From: Metellina segmentata
Lineage: Eukaryota > Arthropoda > Arachnida > Araneae > Tetragnathidae
Direction: 5' to 3'
DNA: 64,000 bases
Assembly: GCA_947359465.1 (NCBI GenBank)
Contig: OX375883.1
Span: 93,460,411 to 93,524,410, forward strand
The translations under genes and the position numbers were made by a program. Below are positions 1 through 64,000 of this stretch, piece after piece. Within the stretch, counting starts at the first letter, position 1. Each line of letters begins with the position of its first letter. Under the pieces are notes generated by a model. That model did no database searches. It was not told where the DNA came from and saw nothing but the letters and a program-made list of their open reading frames with translations.

Positions 1-1520
1 CATCCTAATCAAGACAAATATGGCACTTGTTGCAGTAATCCAGATGAAAATGATTCAATTAGTTCTGAGTTACAATATGAACTCTTTTTGTTCTAGCAGT
101 AAAACTGGCATCTGCTCTAAGAATTGTTGTGAAGCAATGGAGGTAATTAAGTTGAGTCTGTAATGTGATAAATGTGGCGATTCAGTCCAGTGTTTCTCTA
201 CAAAAATCACCAAAGTGATCGAACCTTTGTCCTGATCCTCCAACCAGACACCTAGGAAGTGATTCTTAATTGAAGTTAACTAATCAGCCATTTTACTGTC
301 GTACACTTATCAATGCGCAAACACTGTATGAATATATTTTCTGAAATGTCACTACACCTGTTTAATGACATACAAATTCGCAATTATTTATTTCATCGCT
401 TGTTGAGTTACTGGGGTTATTCTTATTCAGTTAACAAGCAGGTGTGAATGATATAAAATATTGTATGGAATATACCATTTGCATCAATTGTAACTTCCCT
501 TGTGTACAGCTATATTTTCGTTTGCATGAAACTGATAAAAACACATTTCCGCACACAGAATCGAATAAAATAAAACATTTTTTTTACGAAAAAACTCCCT
601 GGAGTGTTATTTCGAATCCATCTTGTTTCTCAATACGCTCCATCCAAATAAACAATTTCATTTTTTTATAATCTTCACTCACATTGAAGTTTTATTTCCA
701 AAACGAAAATAATTTTCGAATGTACGGTGTTGACGGAACAGTAATTGCTTTTCGACAGTTATGGGCTCTTCGTTCCAGCTTCGGAACCAGGGAAATATTG
801 CGAAGGTTTCCCATCTTACAATCCCCACTGGTGTTGAGGACCTACATAACTATACGTTTTTCCTTTCCTACGTACTTTCGAGAGTTCGAGTGGAACAAAA
901 ATGGCGAGGATATTGCGTAAAACAAGCAACCTGAAATTCGAGAGGTATGGGAAAAAATATATTTTGTTAGTTTTTAAAACAATTTCCAAAAGTCGTTAAA
1001 ACTGTTTAAGTTTCCGCTCCGCTCCTTAAGGAAGAGACTGGAGGCAGAGGAAATTCGTGTTCGGAAACTTTTCTTAAATTTCTTGGAAGCTATAATTATC
1101 CCAATTGCTTGGAACACAGAAAAAAGTTGCTTGAACTTGAGCTGAACTAACGATGCTAACTAGTTATTTTAAAGTAGTTTTCCGTCTTCTTCAATTTCTA
1201 CACTGTAACAGATATCTAGTAAAAACACCAACTGTTGGTAGAGCCAATAGACAGAGGCCAATAGATGACGTTGAGGAGGTTTCTCAGCCAATCATATGTT
1301 ACGTAGTATGCGCAGTTAAGTTGCACAGAAGTTATTAACCAAGACCTCGTATATGAGGGAAGATTAGCATCCCTGTGACATCCTATGTTTGGAGACATGC
1401 TTAGTATTCTATATGAATAACGCAATCTGGCTCAATCGTGGGTTTTGTTGTCTATAGGGTCAAGGATTGATGCTAAATAAATACCATTCAGTAAGATTCA
1501 AGCAAGTCTGTCTGTATGTT
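1..1520. other. Intronic or flanking DNA with no recognisable feature
   Basis: Short frames here have no recognisable domain and no coding-like composition. I looked on the minus strand for the next cyclase exon and saw none. Confidence 0.5.
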
Positions 1521-1990
1521 CAATACACCAAAACCCAAAAAATTTTTAACTGTTGCTCGGTGCCCGGGATGGAAAGATTGCCAAATGTCCCTTTACACGA
1601 GCCCAGCACCTACAACCTTAATTTCATGTAGGATTTGCCTTGATTATTTGGATGGGCTATCATTTAGTGAAGGTTTAAACCAGCAAATTTCTAGAATACC
1701 GTGGCTTAATAAGGTGCCATGACCTTCCAATAGTGGCGTCACCAATGTCTAACACATTAAGATCTCAGCAGGTCTATCATTATTTTCAATCCACCAACAC
1801 CCACAAAATTTCTGTATGTTGCTCGGTCACCGGGATGGAATGATTGCCAAATGTCCCTTAACCCGAGCCCAGCACTTACAACACTTAATTTCATGTAGGA
1901 TTTGCCTTGTTTATTAGAATGGGCTATCATTTAGTGACGGTTTGCACCAAAATATTTCTAGTATACCATGGCTCAATAAGGAGTCATGAC
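1521..1990. repeat. Direct repeat of about 200 bp, two copies
   Basis: The segment from about 1521 to 1723 (core tgttgctcggt, then gattgccaaatgtccctt, ending catgac) recurs from about 1791 to 1990 with an offset of 266-267 bases and scattered substitutions. The family is not recognised. Confidence 0.8.
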
Positions 1991-2112
1991 ACACAAGAAA
2001 ATGGCTCATTAAGGAATCAGGGGCTTCCACTAGAAGAGCCACTGATACTGATATCTGACATTTTTGCTAACTTCTGTGTTACGTCAAGTGATATTTGGTG
2101 CACTTTGTTATA

Positions 2113-3062
2113 CAGGGTGGTCATAAAAAAACTTGACCGATATATGGACCTCTAGCGGCCGTTCCGTTCAACCGATCGAGAGGAGATTTCAGACATAGTT
2201 ATTCAGAGGTATGAGCTCGGGATTCTGTGAAGGACAACAAAGTGGCACTCACGGTTACAGTTATAGGTAGAGAAACTCGAAATTTTCAAATGGCAACGCC
2301 CACTTTTTCCCGTCTGAAAATGCTCAACGCATGCGAAAACCCCAAAGAGCGTTGGAACGGTACCTGTATCACAAAACACGGACGCGTTATGTACGCACAA
2401 AAAAAAACAGTTCTGCGAACGGCCAACAGAACCACGTTCTGATCGCACGGAGGAAATTTGCATATGACAGAGGCAAGACACCAACCACAGAACGCCTTTC
2501 GCCAGATACATGGGCCTCGTATGTGGTGATGGTTTCGACGGTAAACACGCAAGGCTTAAACGGCATTCATCCCATTGTAATAATAGAATTTTACCAATTT
2601 TCCATTAACTTTCGCTGACAGAATCATTTCGTTGGCATGTACGAGCTCCCGACTGAAGATCTGGCTGAATATCTGGCGAAAGGCGTTCTGTGGTTGGTGT
2701 CTTGTCTCCAACATATACAAATTTCCTTCGTGTGCCCCGATCTTGGTTTTGTTGGACGTTCGCAGAGCTGTTTTTTGTGAGTGCATAACTTTTCCGTTTT
2801 TTGTGATACACGTACCATTCCAACGCTCTTTAGGGTTTTCGCATGCGCTGAGCATTTTGAGACAGGAAAAAGTGGGTGTTGCCATTCGAAAATTTCGAGT
2901 TTCTCTACCTATAACCGTAACTGTAAGTGCCACTTTGTTGTCGTTCACAGAATCCCGAGCTCATACCTTGGAATAACTATATCTGAAATATCAATTCGAT
3001 CGGTTGAACGGAACGGCCGCTAGAGGTCCATATATCGGCCAAGTTTTTTTATGACCACCCTG
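2113..3062. mobile_element. 950-bp foldback DNA element with TA flanks
   Basis: The left end CAGGGTGGTCATAAAAAAAC is mirrored at the right end (...TTATGACCACCCTG), and both are flanked by TA. The arms (about 2113-2511 and 2667-3062) are inverted copies of each other at roughly 85-90 percent by eye, around a loop of about 155 bases that is not repeated. The minus strand has a 130-codon open frame across the right arm and loop, and the left arm carries a shortened version in the mirror direction, so the frame is probably a by-product. TA duplication and the end sequence suggest a Tc1/mariner-mobilised non-autonomous element. Confidence 0.8.
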
Positions 3063-3064
3063 TA

Positions 3065-4062
3065 GAATGAAGAAAAACCATGAATCTTGTTATTGTTGAG
3101 AGTATTTTAAAAGAAACATCGTTTGGGTTGTGAAACTAATGTCAGTTGAGATCACAGTCTGTTTAAACTGAGGCCGATAACACGCATATAAGCACATGTC
3201 CTAAAGGATTGGAAGTTACCAGTGTGTCATGGCTCCTACAGGATTCATGTTTTTCCATCAGGGAAAATACCAACGTATTACTACTCTTTGATAACCTTTG
3301 TGTTCCGTGAGATAAAATGAGGTGTTTTGTGCTATGAAATGAAGAAAAATCATGGTGGGCGAGAGTTATTCACCTGTAAGGTTTGTTGTTTTGGAGGTTT
3401 AATGGCGAAAGGGTCATATTTGGCTATTCGAGTGGTGTCGATCAATTCGACGAGAAATTGATCAGATTTTGAAGGACAAATTATCTCGGCAAAACCACAA
3501 GGAGGTTTAAGAACAAATTTCACTTATCACCATCTTGAGGATATGCAGCGTTGTAGCAGAACACCTTTGTTTCTCTTCTCCCCAAACGGAACGAGGAACT
3601 TTTTATCAACTGTTTCCAAGGGCTCGTGTTTGTGCTCTCTTCTGCGCATGTGAACCGTTTGCAATTTCTGGCGTCTGTTTCTGTTCCGTTTGAAAGCGAG
3701 TGCGTCGTTACTGTTAAAAAGCGAGAGTGCAATCTTTCTGTTGTCCGTTTGGAGATGTGTACCGTTTCCGTTTCTTGTATGTGAATAAGTGCTGCGTCTC
3801 GTCCCGAGATTCGACTTAATTCTTTATACAGGTGTCCTGGCAATATGCTATAGCTTTAATTATTAGTAAAAGTGGCGTACCGTAATTGCCCCCCCCCCCC
3901 ATTGGATAAAAATGACAAACGACTTCACGTTGCAGAAACAGGTGACCGTAAAACTAACGTTGTGACTTGTCAGTCGAATACAGCGCTCTCTGTAATTACA
4001 GTAAATCCGTCATAAAGCGAATAATTAAAATGCATGGATATCAAAAGAGCTTATACACTTAC
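3065..4062. other. No recognisable feature
   Basis: Between the foldback element and the last cyclase exon there is one run of ten C (3891-3900) and no convincing coding segment. Confidence 0.4.
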
Positions 4063-59892
<55,830 letters not shown>

Positions 59893-59899
59893 CTAAAAA

Positions 59900-61110
59900 G
59901 TCATTCATTAAAACTTATTGAAACTAATAGCAAAATTTAGTGAACCTTAGAAAACCTTCGCCATCCCAATAATAAGGAGGGGACATTTGGTTGCTGAAAT
60001 AGATTAACGTATATGATGACTGTATAAATAAACCCACGAAACATTTTACATTGTTTCTTCACGCATTGAAATTACTCTTTAGAAATTGGACAAGCATATT
60101 TTTTGCTGCAAATATCAGAATCTATGACCATTTGTGCAGTAAGCTAAGGGTTCGAAGCCCGATGATGGCATGCATGTTCGTAGTGGCTCAGAATTCACTT
60201 TAATCCATATAGTCTGGTCTAGTTAGACCTAAATTAGAAACATCTGACTGAAACAACTACGAACTGATCTGCTTAACAAAGTAAAGCAATCAAATGGAGG
60301 TATATTTCTATGGAGTCCATGGGTTACTTAGACAAATAACATAGTACACAATTTTATTACGTAAGTTTCTACTCCCGGTATTGATGTGTGGAAGGCATTT
60401 CACGTCATTCTCCAAAAAAACATATTTTTAAGAATGTGAGTGCCTTGTGCTCTTAAAACAAAAATCATTAAGCCGGAGTTTTAAGAGTTATTTGCATATT
60501 TTGGTAATTTCGTTGGGACTTTGGTAGTAAAAGGTCTTTTTGCAAAACTTAAAAGCATGTTTTACTAGCAGCCAATGTTTTGTATATTCCGCCACTTCAA
60601 TGAGAAATAAAATTCTAATATTGTAACTCTCGAAAACAATATTATTACAAAATCAAAATCATCAAATACTAAAGGACAGATCATAAAAGTCGACGTTATG
60701 GTATTGTGTACCGAAAATTGTACGTAAAGAGCGACAAGACAAAAAGTCCAATCTGACAACTGGTTGAAGAGGCTGTTCAGGCAATCCAGTGTAGATATAG
60801 TTGGCTGCTTAAGTTTTGTTGTTCTGATACTTTTATTGTGGAATGTATTAAAAGAAACACAATTCATTGTAACAAAAACAAAAGTTACTGACAACAAACT
60901 TAACAAGGTTGTGGATGGACCACTCTCATTACGGCTAAGGAAGCGTGGTTCTCGTTAGGGCTAAGGAAGCCTCGTTTTCATCAGGTCTAAGAGAACACCT
61001 CTCTCCATTGTGTCTCAAGTCAGAATGCCACACACACGCTCACACATTGTCCTCTATGGTCCGCGGGAGACAACACTCCCTGCGCTCGCACTGCGCCCTC
61101 TATGGTCCGC
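59900..61110. other. Intron upstream of the ectodomain exon, no exon recognised
   Basis: A frame at 60728-60958 has a hydrophobic run (VGCLSFVVLILLLWNVL) but no ATG and no recognisable family. CCTCTATGGTCCGCGG is repeated at about 61052 and 61089. Confidence 0.4.
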
Positions 61111-61114
61111 GGTA

Positions 61115-61278
61115 GAACTTGATGGACGAGATAGATCGTCCTTAGAAAAGAACTGATTAGATTGTGTTTGCGTCATAAAATATCGGTAATATCTAGATGA
61201 CGAGTAATCTAGTAAAAAGCAAACTTGGTCACATCTTGAAGGACCGGTATATCATCTAGAACTACATGGAGTGTTGTA
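61115..61278 (+). repeat. Fragment of the TTAA palindromic family
   Basis: gaacttgatggacgagatag, then gatgacgagtaatctag and a diverged 3' cap (atctagaactacatggagtg). Confidence 0.6.
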
Positions 61279-61289
61279 GGTAAGTACAT

Positions 61290-61575
61290 GTTTCAATTAA
61301 CCTCTTACTAGAGCAATATAACGGGCTATTGACGACTATATGATATCAATCCCCAAGGGATCCGAGGACAACCACGTCATTTTGAATCACGGTGAGATGA
61401 CGAGGCAACACCTGAGCTGCACCTCTTCAAACTTCCACACCACGCCAACGTGAGGAAATTTGAGGCCACTACAGATTTAACGTTCATCAGCCTCCTTTGT
61501 ACAGAACTTTGTTTGTTGGATTTGATTTTGCAAACCTCCGGTTCCTTATCCGTTACTCTTCCAACCGGGCAAAGT
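61290..61575 (-). mobile_element. SINE of the main family
   Basis: Closely similar to 22111-22372 (ccacaccacgccaacgtgagg, cctcctttgtacag). The tRNA-like head is decayed at the right. Confidence 0.72.
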
Positions 61576-61579
61576 TAAG

Positions 61580-62048
61580 TGATTAGGAGTATTCAGTATC
61601 AATATAGATAATGATAATAGCGAGCACATAACAAAACTCTGATTAAATACAGGAATAAAATAGTCTTGGGAAACTACGGAAAATATTGTCGATCTGTTCT
61701 GTTTCTTGTACCAAAACGGCTATTTGAAGGGGTACTTACAATAGCTAAGAAACTTCTTTGGGGAAATAGTCATCTTGTAATAAAACAATTGTCTTAGATT
61801 GGAATGGGATTCTGGGATTTATTGGCAAGCTCTGTAAGCGGACAAGCCGCGAATAAAAAGTAATTGCTCTGATAGACCCAATTCATCACCATACACTAGT
61901 CCCTCGTTATATAGTGCACCAATTTCTCGCAATTTTTCCTTGTTCTCCAAAGAATTGTAATGCGAATTAAATCTGTCGGTGCCTTAAATGCCCTTACGTT
62001 TCTGGTGTGGAAATTTAGTTGGTTGTGTATAAGGACACAAGGGTCATA
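61580..62048. other. Intron segment, nothing recognised
   Basis: No supported feature. Confidence 0.4.
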
Positions 62049-62050
62049 TA

Positions 62051-63567
62051 CATTACCCTACAATAATGAACCGGACTCCTGCGGATTTATATAAAATATT
62101 GTTTGGGGGTGTTTTTTGTGGTACGGCCGGGAACCTTTGCATGTTCATGTTGATCCTGGTCAATTGAACGCCGACGCCTACATGAACATTTTCGATGGTC
62201 AGGTTATTTATTCCAACGCTTTTGAAATTTTATGGAATGGACGAATGTTACTCCCAGGACGACAATCCTCCATGTCATGTTGCAGCCTCTGTCAAGCAGT
62301 GGTATCGAGATATAGATGTAAAACGTCTTCCCTGGCCCGCTCAGAGTCCCGACCTAAACCCTTAAGAACATTTGTGGAACGAGTTAGAGCGACACGCTGA
62401 CGGACCAAGGAACCCCGTCCGAAATCTATATCCGAGCTAGCGACTTTCTTGCAGCAGGATTGGACACAAATACCCATAGCTGTGTATCAAAACCTTGTTG
62501 AAAGTATGCCCAGAAGGGTTGTTAGCGTAATTGCAGCACGTGGGGGACCATCCCCTTATTAAGGGGTTAGGTACCTTTTAAATTTTCAAAAAAAATCACA
62601 AAATATTATGATCTAATTTTAATGTTCTGTTTCTTAGCAACGTTTTAAAACAAACCTGGTGTAAAATTTCACTCTAGAACGGAAGTTATGATTAAAAAAC
62701 CCCTTAATCAAACATTTAGAGCCAAATTGTTTGTTTACATTTTGTACTTCGTCGATATCAGTGATCACAAAAATGTAATTTGACTACGCTCTATATTGCT
62801 AAAGCCATTTCCATGTACATTGTTTAATTAATTATATTTTTTATCTGGAAACAATGTACTTTGAATTCTACTTTTAGTTTCATTTGTTTCCTTCCTTTAA
62901 TGCGAAAGAATTTCACAAGTGCATTGTTTTTAACGACGATATCTCAAAACTGTGATTTTACCACTTGCGCGCAAGATTTCTCTGGAATGGTTGGTTAGAA
63001 TTACATGAAATTTTAACTGATTATGTAAACCATATATATGTTTAAAATGACCAACTTTTTTGTCTGTCTTGTTGAAAGTTTTTGGAAAAAGGTTAATTTT
63101 GTGTTAAAAAAAAGAAAATGTTCAAATTTTTTTTCATTCAAAACATTTTTCTGTAAGAAATTAAAAAAAATAATACAAGAGTTTGTCATTGTAATTATAT
63201 TATATATTTTTAAGTATATAAAAAAATTCAGCTCAGAATAATAATTATTTTGCCCAGAATACTGCGAGCAATGCACTATATAATATTATAACAACAAAAA
63301 CAATGCATTTCATTTTGGTTCAATTTACAATATATTTAAGGGGTAGAAATTTTTTTTAAAAATAGTTTACAAAAGATAAAGGTAGTTAAAATCTGCATAC
63401 AAAATTTTATTTATGTAAATAATTTATTCATGGAGATATTAAGATTCGTAATGTAGTGATTTGTTTTGCATATTTTGACATTTAAAAGGTACCTAACCCC
63501 TTAAAGTATGTATGCTTTCCCTTATTCCATCACATTTTGCTGTCCGGTTCATTATTGTAGGGTAATG
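62051..63567 (+). mobile_element. Tc1-like element split by a TTAA MITE
   Basis: TA flanks (62049-62050 and 63568-63569) and perfect inverted ends CATTACCCTACAATAATGAA / TTCATTATTGTAGGGTAATG, extending to CCGGAC/GTCCGG. Without the nested MITE the element is about 570 bp, so it was already internally deleted, like its relative at 16505-17081. It retains transposase remnants (SSMSCCSLCQAV and, in another frame, LPWPAQSPDLNP-style sequence near 62325-62365). Confidence 0.9.
62559..63504. mobile_element. TTAA-flanked MITE, 946 bp, nested
   Basis: TTAA at 62559-62562 and 63501-63504; perfect 20-bp inverted ends GGGGTTAGGTACCTTTTAAA and TTTAAAAGGTACCTAACCCC. The interior is AT-rich and non-coding. 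The sequence on either side joins into a continuous match to 16981-17081, proving the insertion. Confidence 0.95.
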
Positions 63568-63682
63568 TATGTTCCTGATTCGCCAAACAGAGAAGAAGGA
63601 CAACATCAATTAATTCGACATTATCAACGCCAACTTGGAGGAATCGTACCTTAGAAGTTTGTAGAGTTATGTGCTCGTGTTT

Positions 63683-63745
63683 TGACATCGTCATCTGACA
63701 GTGGTTTGAAATGACGACGCGTTGTCTTCATCACTCTCCCTTCGA
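63683..63745 (+). mobile_element. SINE fragment
   Basis: TCGTCATCTGACAGTGGTTT, then gacgacgcgttgtcttc, matches the body of the main SINE family. Confidence 0.5.
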
Positions 63746-63749
63746 GATT

Positions 63750-64000
63750 GTTTTATTTTTTACCTTTGAATGTTTCACTTAAAACTTATTTAATTTTTGC
63801 CTTGGAATGTTTCACATAAAAATTATTTTTCGATGTTACTTCGTATAAACTTTCATTTGCATGTTTTCGATACATTACTCTGACTGGTTTTGCCCTAGGA
63901 TGTTCCACATGAAACTATTTAACGTACTCTGATTATAATCGAAAACTCCAAACATATATAGAAAGAATTCGGAAACCATGTCAAGAAATGAAGCTACATT
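63750..64000. other. Window end, nothing recognised
   Basis: A short internal repeat (ttgaatgtttcac / ttggaatgtttcacat) and no gene. Confidence 0.4.

Noticed and set aside
2203..2618. Frames on both strands suggesting a transposase in the foldback element
   Set aside because: The two arms give mirror-image frames without any catalytic motif; coding origin cannot be shown.
60728..60958. Possible small membrane protein with one hydrophobic helix
   Set aside because: No ATG in the frame, no splice sites placing it in the cyclase gene and no recognisable family; possible but unsupported.

Overview
The window is animal nuclear DNA, AT-rich and almost free of long open frames. It is one long stretch of a single gene whose introns are packed with decayed transposons. 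Intron splice sites, tRNA-derived SINEs, Tc1/mariner, hAT, PIF/Harbinger-like and TTAA-flanked elements, a short Helitron and non-LTR fragments all point to an arthropod. The transposase styles resemble those I know from orb-weaving spiders, so a chelicerate (probably an araneomorph spider) is my best guess; that identification is inference.

The only confident host gene lies on the minus strand. Nine exons between 59892 and 4063 read in order as the membrane-proximal ectodomain, the transmembrane segment, the juxtamembrane linker and most of the kinase homology domain of a receptor-type (natriuretic-peptide-receptor-like) guanylate cyclase. Splice sites are consensus-like except for one weaker donor, and codon phases agree across all eight junctions (332 complete codons). 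The ligand-binding domain must lie beyond 64000. The end of the kinase homology domain, the dimerisation helix and the cyclase domain must lie before position 1. I found no further exons in 59893-64000 or 1-4062.

Intron contents, from left to right. 1-4062: a direct repeat and a 950-bp foldback element. 4216-9203: a 44-bp minisatellite inside a TTAA-flanked palindromic element, a Tc1 relic, a SINE and a hAT-type MITE. 9370-14541: another TTAA element next to a splice acceptor, a 63-bp minisatellite, an inverted-terminus element with an internal duplication, a nested TTAA MITE and a Tigger-like MITE. 15004-27489: Tc1 relics, TA microsatellites, a Harbinger-like MITE, a hAT MITE and a SINE/MITE cluster. 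27568-34748: another copy of the 44-bp family, a second Harbinger-like MITE, a DD41D-type mariner and a Tc1 element. 34876-55685 (20.8 kb): hAT MITEs, a Helitron, a DD36E Tc1/mariner copy, non-LTR fragments and a transposon-like gene split by one of them. 55771-59756: a miniature LTR element enclosing eight 248-bp satellite units, then a triplication of the exon-intron junction. 59893-64000: a Tc1 element carrying a nested TTAA MITE.

The most unusual signals are the palindromic 44-bp repeat family with its own inverted termini and TTAA flanks, the miniature LTR element whose body is a satellite array, and the repeated splice-donor region beside the ectodomain exon.
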